Assembly: GCF_014698045.1 (NCBI RefSeq)
Contig: NZ_JACJSE010000002.1
Coordinates: 434,001 to 498,000 of the forward strand
Reading direction: 5' to 3'
From: Aulosira sp. FACHB-615
GTDB lineage: Bacteria > Cyanobacteriota > Cyanobacteriia > Cyanobacteriales > Nostocaceae
DNA length: 64,000 nt
Shown: in pieces, positions 34,153-42,819 of the stretch
Position numbering within the stretch: position 1 is the stretch's first letter
Layout: every line of letters starts with the position of its first letter
Notes under the pieces: model-generated
The model's input: only the letters and a program-made list of their open reading frames with translations
Told to the model about the DNA's origin: nothing
The model's database searches: none
Made by a program: the position numbers and the translations under genes

Positions 34153-36532
34153 AATACGGCCACTGCCAGTTGCGGATTTCGGGCATATCTTCGCCGTACT
34201 GGGAAATGTAGTGTTTGTGTTCGATCAGCTTATCTTGCAGGTGTTGTTTGATGTATGCGGCTTTGTAACCTAGTTTCGGCACGCGATCAATTACATCCAT
34301 AACTAGATGATAGCGATCGAGGTCGTTGAGAACCACCATATCAAAGGGTGTTGTGGTCGTGCCTTCTTCTTTGTAACCACGGACATGGAGGTTCTGATGA
34401 TTGGTTTGCCGATAGGTTAACCGATGGATTAACCAAGGATAGCCATGAAAGGCGAAGATAATTGGTTTATCGGTTGTGAAAATTGTATCGAAGTCTTTGG
34501 TACTTAAACCGTGAGGATGCTCACTTTTTGGCTGTAATGTCATCAAATCAACGACGTTGACCACCCTAACTTTTAAGTCTGGGAAGAATTGACGCAGCAT
34601 ATCCACAGCCGCCAAGGTTTCTAAGGTGGGTACATCCCCAGCACAAGCCATGACTACATCTGGTTCACTACCTTGGTCGTTACTTGCCCATTCCCAAATG
34701 CCTATGCCTTTGGTGCAGTGTTTAATGGCTGCATCCATATCCAGATACTGCAAGGCTGGTTGTTTGCCGGCAATAATCACGTTGACATAGTTCCGGCTTC
34801 TTAGGCAGTGGTCGGTTACAGAAAGTAAGGTGTTGGCATCGGGGGGAAGATAGACGCGAATTACTTCTGATTTTTTGTTGACTACATGGTCTATAAAACC
34901 AGGGTCTTGGTGCGAGAAGCCGTTGTGGTCTTGTCGCCAAACGTGAGAGGTGAGTAAGTAATTTAGGGAAGCAACTGGTCTGCGCCAGGAAATATGGCGA
35001 GTGGTTTTCAACCATTTGGCGTGCTGGTTGAACATGGAGTCAATGATATGGATAAATGCTTCGTAGCAGGAGAAGAATCCATGACGACCAGTCAGGAGAT
35101 AGCCTTCTAACCAACCTTGACAATTGGTTTCGCTGAGAATTTCCATTACCCGACCGTTGGGTGAGAGGTGTTCGTCTTCGGGCAGGATTTTGGAAACCCA
35201 AGTTCTATCAGTGACTTCAAAGATGGCATCTAAACGATTGGAGGCGGTTTCATCAGGGCCAAAAACGCGGAAATTCCGGCTGTCGAGGTTGAGTTTCATC
35301 ACATCCCGGAGGAATTGGCCTGTGACTTTGGTGGCTTCTGCTTCGACTTTGCCGGGTTGGGGAATATGTACGGCATAATCTTGGAAGTTGGGCATTCGCA
35401 AATCACGCAACAAGATACCGCCGTTGGCGTGGGGATTATCGCCCATCCGCCGCAGGCCTGTGGGGGCTAATTGGGCGAGTTCGGGAATGAGTTTACCGTT
35501 TGCGTCGAAGAGTTCTTCGGGTTTGTAACTCTTCATCCAGTCTTCGAGTAATTTTAAATGTTGTGGCTGTTGAGCGATCGCTCCAAAGGGGACTTGATGC
35601 GATCGCCAAAAATCTTCGGTTTTCTTGCCATCAACCTCTTTTGGCCCTGTCCAGCCTTTGGGAGTTCGCAAAATAATCATCGGCCAGCGTGGACGTTCTG
35701 TAAATCCATGTACGCGGGCTTCTCTTTGGATGTTTTGAATTTCGGAAATGATTGTATCTAAGGTTGCTGCCATCTGTTGATGCACGTCTGTGGGTTCAGA
35801 ACCTTCGACAAAGTAAGGTTTATAGCCATAGCCCACAAATAAGCTTTCTAATTCTTCGTCGCTTAACCGTGACAACACTGTGGGGTTAGCAATTTTATAC
35901 CCATTGAGGTGCAGAATCGGCAAAACTGCCCCGTCATTTACAGGGTTGAGAAACTTATTAGAATGCCAACTAGCAGCTAAAGCCCCGGTTTCGGCTTCAC
36001 CATCACCTACAACTGCCGCCACAATCAAATCAGGGTTGTCGAAAGCTGCACCGTAAGCATGAACTAAGGCATAACCTAATTCCCCACCTTCGTGAATTGA
36101 ACCAGGGGTTTCGGGGGCGACATGGCTAGGAATCCCACCAGGGAAAGAAAACTGTTTAAACAACTGCTGCATTCCCTCAGCATCTTGAGAAATGTTGGGA
36201 TAATATTCGCTGTAAGTTCCTTCTAGGTAGGTGTTCGCTACTAAGCCAGGGCCACCATGACCAGGGCCAGCAATATAAATGATGTCCGTATCATATTTTT
36301 TAATGATGCGGTTGAGATGGACATAAATCAAATTCAGCCCTGGTGTTGTTCCCCAATGTCCTAAAAGTCGGGGTTTGACGTGTTCGATTTTCAGGGTTTC
36401 TCTCAGCAGTGGATTGTCTAGTAGATAGATTTGCCCTACTGACAAATAGTTCGCCGCCCGCCAGTAGGCGTTAATTTTCTGCAATTCTTCGTCTGTTAAA
36501 GGCTTTGTTTGTGGAGAGATTGCTAAAGTCAT
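34151..36532 (-). CDS. xfp: Phosphoketolase
   Basis: 793 residues, typical of xylulose-5-phosphate/fructose-6-phosphate phosphoketolase. It has INAYWRAANYLSVGQIYL, GHWGTTPGLNLIYVHLNR, AGPGHGGPG, the thiamine diphosphate motif VVGDGEAETG with SWHSNKFLNPVNDG, and ASLNYLLTSHVWRQDHNGFSHQ. With phosphate it splits xylulose 5-phosphate (or fructose 6-phosphate) into acetyl phosphate and glyceraldehyde 3-phosphate (or erythrose 4-phosphate). Its products feed Gap, Tal and AckA encoded in this window. First gene of the minus-strand series. Confidence 0.97.
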   Translation of the reverse strand: MTLAISPQTKPLTDEELQKINAYWRAANYLSVGQIYLLDNPLLRETLKIEHVKPRLLGHWGTTPGLNLIYVHLNRIIKKYDTDIIYIAGPGHGGPGLVANTYLEGTYSEYYPNISQDAEGMQQLFKQFSFPGGIPSHVAPETPGSIHEGGELGYALVHAYGAAFDNPDLIVAAVVGDGEAETGALAASWHSNKFLNPVNDGAVLPILHLNGYKIANPTVLSRLSDEELESLFVGYGYKPYFVEGSEPTDVHQQMAATLDTIISEIQNIQREARVHGFTERPRWPMIILRTPKGWTGPKEVDGKKTEDFWRSHQVPFGAIAQQPQHLKLLEDWMKSYKPEELFDANGKLIPELAQLAPTGLRRMGDNPHANGGILLRDLRMPNFQDYAVHIPQPGKVEAEATKVTGQFLRDVMKLNLDSRNFRVFGPDETASNRLDAIFEVTDRTWVSKILPEDEHLSPNGRVMEILSETNCQGWLEGYLLTGRHGFFSCYEAFIHIIDSMFNQHAKWLKTTRHISWRRPVASLNYLLTSHVWRQDHNGFSHQDPGFIDHVVNKKSEVIRVYLPPDANTLLSVTDHCLRSRNYVNVIIAGKQPALQYLDMDAAIKHCTKGIGIWEWASNDQGSEPDVVMACAGDVPTLETLAAVDMLRQFFPDLKVRVVNVVDLMTLQPKSEHPHGLSTKDFDTIFTTDKPIIFAFHGYPWLIHRLTYRQTNHQNLHVRGYKEEGTTTTPFDMVVLNDLDRYHLVMDVIDRVPKLGYKAAYIKQHLQDKLIEHKHYISQYGEDMPEIRNWQWPY

Positions 36533-37051
36533 AACAAATTTCCGTATACAACAGGATTTTGACCTTGTTTCGTAAGCTAGTGTAGTGGTCTATGCAATAA
36601 CGGCCATCCTACTCATGACAAATTTTTTCCAGCGCCAATCAGGAAAAACTTGTACTTTGTTGTTGCGATCGCTGGTGCGAAAATTTTTAGTGAGTGATAA
36701 ATAATTCCCGAATATCTCCTGCTTGAGAGAGTAGCAGATGTAACCAACATGACTCGCTAGTTTTAAGATTTTTTTAAACCATTTATGACAAATGCCAGAA
36801 ATTCACTACAGAATTTGGTTTAGAAAAGATAATGTTATTAAAGAAATATTACTTTTGATAAAAAATATTAAATAGCATAGCAATCCTATCTGAAAGTTGT
36901 GAAAAATATTATTTTTAACGAACCGCAAAGAACGCATCGACGCTATAGCGGCTTCCCGAAGGGTAGGACACAAAGAAAGAGAAGAAAGAGATATAGAAAT
37001 TTCACAAATGGTTTAGGATAGCGATCGCTAATTTTTATTTTCTACTGTTAA
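36533..37051. other. Intergenic region between sbcC and xfp
   Basis: The xfp promoter should lie in the right-hand neighbourhood of 36533 (minus strand). The region 36878-37022 is a MITE-like copy. The rest (about 36600-36877) is AT-rich with one HIP1 core near 36666; no gene seen. Confidence 0.5.
36878..37022 (-). mobile_element. MITE-like element A (TAGCAATCC family), left of sbcC
   Basis: Starts TAGCAATCCTATCTGAAAG and ends CACAAATGGTTTAGGATAGC. In the interior ACGAACCGCAAAG, CGGCTTCCCGAAGGGTAGGA and CACAAAGAAAGAG match, in inverted orientation, the copy at 40431-40577. No coding capacity. Confidence 0.8.
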
Positions 37052-40000
37052 CTAAACCGACAACCTTACCTGTGAACCTTGTTGAGTTTTATGCACTTCA
37101 ATTCTGGCTTGAAAGGCTTCTTTGAGGTGGGGCATGTGGGTGACGGTAAGGATACAGGCGAAATCAGCAGCGATCGCATTTATGGCAGCAATCAGGCGAT
37201 CGCATCCTTCGGCATCTTGTGTACCAAAGCCTTCGTCGATAATTAACAGTTGCAACGCCGCACCCGCCCTTTGTGCTAATAATTTCGCCATTGCTAACCG
37301 AATGGCAAAGTTAATTCTAAAGGCTTCCCCACCAGAGTAAGTCTCATAAGCGCGGGTTCCTTTGGCATCGGCAATTAGAATATCTAAGGTATCAATCAAT
37401 TTGGCATTTTTCTTAGTAGATTTGCCGCTTCTGCCTGCTTTTTGCGTAACAAATTGTACATGCAATTGATTGGCACTCAACCGCGCTAATAACTGATTTG
37501 TCTCAGCTTCTAGTTGGGGTAGTACGTTTTCAATCATCAGTGCTTGGATACCATTTTTACCAAACGCCAAAGCTAACTCATGGTAAACACGGTACTGTTT
37601 TTTACAAGCTTGCAGTTGTTGTTGTTGTTCTTCATACTGCACTTGCAAGGTTTCTAATTGATGGGCGAGTTGTTCTAAACGCCCTAATTTGGCGATTTGT
37701 TCATCGAGTTGTCGGCGGCGGATAGCTAATTGCTGTTCTAAAGCTTGAATTTGCTCAATCGGGTTGGCAGACTGGGCTAGTTGTTGGACAATTTCATCAA
37801 TTTGGCTGGCGAGTTGTTGTCGTTCGTTTAACCGAGTAGTTTTCGCCGCTTCTAGTTCTTGTAATCTCTCTTGCAATTGGGGATACTGCTGTTGGGCTGA
37901 GAGTAATTGTTGATAACGTAACTGCCAACCTTGGCTTTGGCGGACGGCTTGACGTAGGTTATTATGCTGCTCTGCACTATAACCAATTTCTGTAATTTGA
38001 CGCTCTAGGGCGTTAATTTGTTGGGCGCATTCAGAATCAGTGTGTTCTTGCTGAATTCTGGTTTGTAATTGGGCGATAGTTGCTTGTAATTCTGGCTTGC
38101 GGGCGGCTAATTGAGTTTGGCGTTTGAGTGCGTCTTTAATTTGCCCTTGTTTAATTTCTGCCCAGCGCCATCTTTCGACTTCACTCCGTGCTAAGGCATG
38201 GTCTTGCTCATTGTAATTTAATTGTTGCAGATATTCGTCTAATTTTCTCAGTTCTTGCTGTTTATCTTGGGCATAATCACCCACTTGGAGCGATCGCTCT
38301 AAATGTTGTCTTTCCTGCGCCAGTTGTTCTAACTGTTCTTCTGCATCGCTGGTTGATTCTAGTTGGGCGGCTAATTGTCCGCGTTGTTCTCGCAAAGAAT
38401 CATAAGGGGACAATTTTTGGGAAATTGCCCGGTATTCTTGCCGCAAAGCCTGAATTTCTCTGTCTGTACAAGCTAATTGCTCACGAAATACCCACAATTG
38501 CTCCTCAGTTTCCTTGTACTCCGATTTAGTTTTATCAGCAACCCGATTCCAATGATGCTCATCTAATGGACGTTCACACAATGGGCAAATTGCATCAGGA
38601 TTGCGGAGCATTTGTAATTTTTGGTCTAATTCGCCTAATAACCTCTCATATTCTCGTTGTTGCCCTTGCAGGCGCTCAATAAAGTGCCTTCTTTCTTGAC
38701 CTTTTTCTTGAACCCGTTGCAGATAAACCCGCTCTTTCTCCATTTGTTCAATTTGCATCGCCACCGCCATCACCGCTTGTTGCAATTCCGGGTGGCGTTG
38801 GGAGGCGCGTTGTAGTTGATTTTCTGTAGCTTGAATTTGTTCTAATCTGGCGACTAAACTAGCTTGGATTCTATCTAAATAAGTTTGCAAACTTTGACGA
38901 TGTTGCAATAAAGGCGAAACCTGCATCTGTAATTCATCCAACTGCGTCACCCGACGACGGGCGGCGTTGAGTTGTCCTAATGCGGCTTCGACTTCGCCTG
39001 ATTTACTGAGGGTGTGCTGAATTTCCTGTTCTTGCTGTGCTAAGGCTTCCAGTTGGGCTTGGACTTGTTGGAGTTGTCTTTCAATTTCGTGAATTTGCTG
39101 AGTTAATTGTTGCTGCTTTTGTTGACGCAATGTTGTGGCGCGGGTGTGTTGTTCAAATTTAGCTGCAAAAGCTTCTTCTTGAGATTGGAGACTTTGATAA
39201 TGGGCGTAACCGTTTTTAATTTCTGCTTCTTGATCTAAGATAGCGGCTAACTCTGCCAGTTGGGTTTTAACAGATGATTGTTCTTGGTGGAGGCGATCGC
39301 AATCTTGGGTTAAATTTTGATATTGTTGCCTTACAAAGCTCAGTTGTTGTTCCCAATTTTGTCGCTGGTGCTGGACAACCTGCAAACTTTGTAATTGAAT
39401 ATTCTCAAAAGCTTGCACCTGTTGAAGCTGATTCAGTTCGGCTTCTAATTCTACCCGTTGCGCTTCTGTAAATTCTCGCTGTTGCAGCTGAATTTTAATC
39501 GCTTCCAAAGAACGCTCTAATTCTTCCGCCCTCGCTTTATATTGTCGGGAAGATTCTTTCGCCCGTTCTTCCAAATCATCATACTGGGTGAGTTTTAACA
39601 ACTCTGCCAAAATTTCCTTACGTTCTGTCGGGCGCTTCAACATAAATTCATCCGCACGACCTTGACGCAAGTAAGCAGAATTAATAAAAGTATCGTAATC
39701 GAGTTTGATATGTTCTAAAATCAAGTCCTGTGTTGCCCGTACTCCTTTACCAGTCAACGGACGAAAACCAGCAGGCGTTTCGATTTGAAATTCTAAAACA
39801 CTGGTTGCACCTCTAATTCTGGTGCGAATGACGCGATAAAGTTGCTGGTTAATGTGAAACGTGAAATCAACGCGGACTTCTTTAGCCCCGGCGTGAATCA
39901 CGTCATCTTCAACAGCAGCACGACTTTCACCCCAAATTGCCCATGTAATCGCCTCAAGCAAAGACGATTTACCCGCACCATTAGAACCAGAAATACAAGC

Positions 40001-40078
40001 CGTATGCAAACCACGAAAATCTAAAGTAGCATCACGGTAACTAAGGAAGTTTTTGAGGATAAGTTGTACTGGAATCAT
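37052..40078 (-). CDS. sbcC: SbcC-type DNA repair exonuclease ATPase subunit
   Basis: A 1008-residue SMC-like protein. Walker A SGSNGAGKSSLLEAITWA near 31-48, two long Gln/Glu/Leu coiled-coil arms (about 170-490 and 520-860), a zinc hook CPLCERP near 498-504, ABC signature YSGGEAFRINFAIRLA near 912 and Walker B LLIIDEGFGTQD near 943. SbcC with SbcD processes hairpins and double-strand ends. No sbcD is adjacent. The gene is bracketed by inverted copies of a hairpin-prone MITE, which is noteworthy given the hairpin substrate of SbcCD. Confidence 0.95.
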   Translation of the reverse strand: MIPVQLILKNFLSYRDATLDFRGLHTACISGSNGAGKSSLLEAITWAIWGESRAAVEDDVIHAGAKEVRVDFTFHINQQLYRVIRTRIRGATSVLEFQIETPAGFRPLTGKGVRATQDLILEHIKLDYDTFINSAYLRQGRADEFMLKRPTERKEILAELLKLTQYDDLEERAKESSRQYKARAEELERSLEAIKIQLQQREFTEAQRVELEAELNQLQQVQAFENIQLQSLQVVQHQRQNWEQQLSFVRQQYQNLTQDCDRLHQEQSSVKTQLAELAAILDQEAEIKNGYAHYQSLQSQEEAFAAKFEQHTRATTLRQQKQQQLTQQIHEIERQLQQVQAQLEALAQQEQEIQHTLSKSGEVEAALGQLNAARRRVTQLDELQMQVSPLLQHRQSLQTYLDRIQASLVARLEQIQATENQLQRASQRHPELQQAVMAVAMQIEQMEKERVYLQRVQEKGQERRHFIERLQGQQREYERLLGELDQKLQMLRNPDAICPLCERPLDEHHWNRVADKTKSEYKETEEQLWVFREQLACTDREIQALRQEYRAISQKLSPYDSLREQRGQLAAQLESTSDAEEQLEQLAQERQHLERSLQVGDYAQDKQQELRKLDEYLQQLNYNEQDHALARSEVERWRWAEIKQGQIKDALKRQTQLAARKPELQATIAQLQTRIQQEHTDSECAQQINALERQITEIGYSAEQHNNLRQAVRQSQGWQLRYQQLLSAQQQYPQLQERLQELEAAKTTRLNERQQLASQIDEIVQQLAQSANPIEQIQALEQQLAIRRRQLDEQIAKLGRLEQLAHQLETLQVQYEEQQQQLQACKKQYRVYHELALAFGKNGIQALMIENVLPQLEAETNQLLARLSANQLHVQFVTQKAGRSGKSTKKNAKLIDTLDILIADAKGTRAYETYSGGEAFRINFAIRLAMAKLLAQRAGAALQLLIIDEGFGTQDAEGCDRLIAAINAIAADFACILTVTHMPHLKEAFQARIEVHKTQQGSQVRLSV

Positions 40079-40285
40079 TGAGGCAATAGCGCCACATCTA
40101 GGTTTTCATCAACAAGCAGTACAGATGCACTCTAGATAGTTTAGCTAGGTAGATATCAGTATTCTAGTCTTTAAGTCCGTAATTTTACGAAAATTAACAA
40201 TATGATGAGCAAGTTTTTCCCTTCTGGCAAATTAGGCGTTGCTGATTTCATGTATGAAAATCAATTTGTTTTCTGATAAAACCCT

Positions 40286-40315
40286 TGTAGGGACGTTTCA
40301 TGAAACGTCTCTACA
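40286..40315. repeat. GTAGAGAC palindrome, copy 2
   Basis: TGTAGGGACGTTTCA and TGAAACGTCTCTACA; stem of 15 bp with one G-T-type mismatch and no loop bases beyond the centre. Centre TTTCATGAAA differs from copy 1 but stays palindromic. Confidence 0.85.
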
Positions 40316-40400
40316 TTTAAATTCATACCTCGATTCAGCAACGCCACAAATTATTTTGTTAATAAAGAGATGTAAGCTTGAGAGACAATTTATTTTTACT

Positions 40401-40428
40401 GTAGAGACTTTGTATACAAAGTCTCTAC
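40401..40428. repeat. GTAGAGAC palindrome, copy 3
   Basis: GTAGAGACTTTGTA and its exact complement TACAAAGTCTCTAC; a perfect 28-bp palindrome that directly abuts MITE copy B. Confidence 0.9.
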
Positions 40429-40430
40429 TA

Positions 40431-40577
40431 TAGCAATCCTAAATCATTTGTGAAATCTCTTTCTTTTCCTCTTTCTCTTTCTTTGTGTCCTACCCTTCGG
40501 GAAGCCGCTATCGCGTCTATGCGCCCTTTGCGGTTCGTTAAAAAGAATACTTTTTCACAACTCAGATAGAATTGCTA
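40431..40577 (+). mobile_element. MITE-like element B (TAGCAATCC family), right of sbcC
   Basis: Starts TAGCAATCCTAAATCATTTG and ends CTCAGATAGAATTGCTA (imperfect terminal inverted repeats). Interior order GTGAAATCTC, CTTTCTTTGTGTCC, TACCCTTCGGGAAGCCGC, TTTGCGGTTCGTTAAAAA matches copy A inverted. Confidence 0.85.
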
Positions 40578-40662
40578 TATAGCAATCCTGAATGATATAC
40601 AAACATCTCTCTACCTTATCTACCTTGTCTCTTTTGTTCATTTCTCAATTAGGGCTGCTATA
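40578..40662 (+). mobile_element. MITE-like element C (short TAGCAATCC variant)
   Basis: Starts TATAGCAATCCTGAATGATA, contains AAACATCTCTCTACC and CTACCTTGTCTC, ends AATTAGGGCTGCTATA. It shares its first bases with the end of copy B, so the two are fused head to tail. Related to 54255-54362 and 55742-55852. Confidence 0.75.
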
Positions 40663-40674
40663 TATTTATTGAAC

Positions 40675-41322
40675 CTAACCCTTCAAATTTCGCAGCAGTA
40701 ATTGACAACCACATAAAAACGGGTTGGGATTTTCGATACGCTCATCTTGAAGTACCTCAATCGGCAACTTGCTGTGATAAATCAATTCATCGTAATCCAT
40801 CAACGCATTCCACTTAATCTTGCCTGTAGGAAAACCTAATTCTAAAGCGGCATCATAGATTAATTCTTGCCATTTCTCAATCTCTGGATCTCGTGATTTA
40901 CAATAATCGAGAATTGCGATTAATGCACCGGATTTTGTAACACGTAAAATTTCACTCAAAGCGCGTACAGGATTAGCGACAACACACAGTGTAAAACCCG
41001 ATGCAGCAGCATCAAAGCTATTATCAGCAAAATCCAAATTTAGCAAATCAGCAACTTTAAAAGTGATATCTGCGGCGACAGTTTTTTTCTGGGCTTCATT
41101 GATCATTTTTTCAGATAAATCTACACCCACAACGCTCACACCTGGGGGATAAGCCGGAAGATTTAATCCTGTGCCGACAGCAGCATCCAGCACAGTTTGT
41201 CCAAGTTGAAGTTGTAGAGAATCAATTAGTGGTTGACGCTCAATGTGCCAGTAGCGCAGCATAATCTGTTCATAATCTACTGCACCGTGATTGTAGGCAT
41301 CAATTATTTTGACTACTTGCAT
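40675..41322 (-). CDS. Class I SAM-dependent methyltransferase
   Basis: About 215 residues from ATG 41322; the frame extends to a TTG at 41373. The SAM-binding core is clear: VLDAAVGTGLNLPAYP (motif I), VVGVDLSEKMINEAQKK (acidic loop), FKVADLLNLDFADNSFDAA, and LRVTKSGALIAILDY. The layout is that of the UbiE/Methyltransf_11 type. The C-terminal part has a Cys-containing NPFLCGCQLLLRNLKG tail. Substrate (quinone, lipid or small molecule) cannot be told. It stands alone between repeat-rich spacers. Confidence 0.85.
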   Translation of the reverse strand: MQVVKIIDAYNHGAVDYEQIMLRYWHIERQPLIDSLQLQLGQTVLDAAVGTGLNLPAYPPGVSVVGVDLSEKMINEAQKKTVAADITFKVADLLNLDFADNSFDAAASGFTLCVVANPVRALSEILRVTKSGALIAILDYCKSRDPEIEKWQELIYDAALELGFPTGKIKWNALMDYDELIYHSKLPIEVLQDERIENPNPFLCGCQLLLRNLKG

Positions 41323-41816
41323 AAACTTACCATTAATGTCTAAGTAAATGCCTTGTTGTAAGCATTTCTGCAATACTTTGACAAGATATATTTGTCAAAT
41401 TTTGTATATTATATGATGGTGTAAATACTTTTATTTTTAGATATATAGGAATCCGATTTGATTTCTGAATCTATTTGTGTAGGCAGGGAGTAGGGAATGG
41501 GGAGTAGGGAGTAGGAAAGCAGCCTGATCTGAGTGTACTGATTTTTTTCCCAAATCAAATATGAGTCCTATAAAATGTAAAACAAAATGATGATGGAACA
41601 AATTTAGTAAATTTGCGTCAATTAGAAGTATCAAAATCTTGGGTGAGCAACATATTTTAAAAGTGTAAAATTTTGTGGAACCATAGCAAATACTCCTCGT
41701 CATGCAATCAGTCTTACCTACGGAATATGCCGAGAGATAGTTCCACGATTAGTCAGAAACAATCTCAGTAACCCATCGTCATTACACAGGTCACACACAT
41801 AAGCGTAAATTTTGTT
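41323..41816. other. Intergenic region with a MITE-like element
   Basis: About 490 bp. 41444-41572 is a terminal-inverted-repeat element; the rest is AT-rich and should contain promoters of the divergent methyltransferase and envelope-protein genes. No credible ORF. Confidence 0.55.
41444..41572. mobile_element. MITE-like element with TATAGGAATCC ends
   Basis: Left end TATAGGAATCCGATTTGATTT, right end AAATCAAATATGAGTCCTATA; imperfect inverted repeats about 20 bp long. The interior includes GGGAGTAGGGAATGGGGAGT short repeats. Different end sequence from the TAGCAATCC family. Confidence 0.75.
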
Positions 41817-42524
41817 ATGACACACCTTTATCGGCTTAAATCTGGAACTGCTGCATTCATGGCAATGGCCTTAACTACAGCAGGTGCGATCGCTCCTATG
41901 ATTGCATTAGCTCCCGCCCAAGCGCAATATAATCTTGGGCAATCACGCTCAACTACAATTCCTGCTAATGTAACTTTGCCTGTAACTTACGAAAAAGAAA
42001 AAATCGTGATCACCCCAGGCGAAAGTATGTCCATCAAGCTGAGAATAGCTAACGACATCATCGATAGAAATAGAAATGTCTTAATTCCTGCTAGAACTGA
42101 AGTGGTTGGTAGATTAGAACCTGTCGATTTATACGGCAGAAGTTCCTCCAACAACAGAAATAGTGATAATAGCAAGGGTGTGAGATTTGTTGCTTCCGAA
42201 CTCGTCTTTCCTTCTGGTCGCAGATTACCAATTAATGCGAATTCTCGCACAATTACCGAAACAGAAAGAATCAGCAAAGGTGCTAATACTGGACAAATTT
42301 TAACCGATGCAGCTATTGGTGCAGGTGCGGCCACTGTTATTTCATTGTTAACTGGTAACAGAAGGATAGAAGTGTTAGAACCTGTGGCTGGTGGTGCGGT
42401 TGGCGCTGCTGCGAGTGTGCTATTGCGGAAAAACCAAGCTGATGTGTTTGTTCTCAGACCTGAAGAAGATTTGGACATCACACTGACCAGCAATTTAGTT
42501 ATTTCTCGAAATAATACCTATTAA
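41817..42524 (+). CDS. Exported envelope-associated protein, glycine-zipper-like C-terminus
   Basis: A 235-residue protein. The signal peptide ends near residue 36 (LAPAQAQ). The mature part begins with a beta-rich domain (TIPANVTLPVTYEKEKIVIT, VLIPARTEVVGRLEPV). A Ser/Asn-rich insert (NNRNSDNSK) and a Gly/Ala-rich hydrophobic segment (about 165-205: TDAAIGAGAATVISLLTG, GGAVGAAASVLL) follow. It ends DLDITLTSNLVIS. The same domain order, with SLH domains added in front, occurs in the next gene, so the two are paralogous. Probable role in the cell envelope; function unknown. Confidence 0.75.
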   Translation: MTHLYRLKSGTAAFMAMALTTAGAIAPMIALAPAQAQYNLGQSRSTTIPANVTLPVTYEKEKIVITPGESMSIKLRIANDIIDRNRNVLIPARTEVVGRLEPVDLYGRSSSNNRNSDNSKGVRFVASELVFPSGRRLPINANSRTITETERISKGANTGQILTDAAIGAGAATVISLLTGNRRIEVLEPVAGGAVGAAASVLLRKNQADVFVLRPEEDLDITLTSNLVISRNNTY

Positions 42525-42819
42525 CTAAAATTCCATCGTGAATTTAATCATGCTATCAGCGATCGCCTGTGTCAACGTCTGGGCGATCGCTTCATTTTTA
42601 TCGATAAAAATATCGGAGATAAATAACCATTAACTCCTAATATGTCATCTGGAATAAGTAATGAATCAGACACATAAATACTATGACTTATTACCTATTT
42701 ATTTCAGCAACTTAAATCTAAAAATATTCCCCAAAAATATCAAATAATAGAAACTTTTTATATCCAAAATGGTCTAAGTAATTAACAGAAACAAAATAAA
42801 TGTAAAGAGGCATAAATTA
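42525..42819. other. Spacer between the two related envelope genes
   Basis: About 295 bp, AT-rich, with two HIP1-related GCGATCGC sites near 42559 and 42582 that form an inverted-repeat-like pair and could contribute to termination. No gene seen. Confidence 0.45.

Larger units (their letters stand above)
40079..40674. other. Repeat-packed intergenic region upstream of sbcC
   Basis: Nearly 600 bp with no credible gene. It contains palindromes at 40286-40315 and 40401-40428, MITE copy B (40431-40577) and MITE copy C (40578-40662), packed end to end. The sbcC promoter should be within the first 150 bp. Confidence 0.65.

Noticed and set aside
40239..40433. 64-codon ORF between repeats
   Set aside because: It spans two palindromes (GTAGAGAC family) and has no ribosome-binding site or family features.
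41987..42493. 168-codon minus-strand ORF
   Set aside because: It is fully antisense to the exported envelope protein gene, which has a signal peptide and a paralogue next door.
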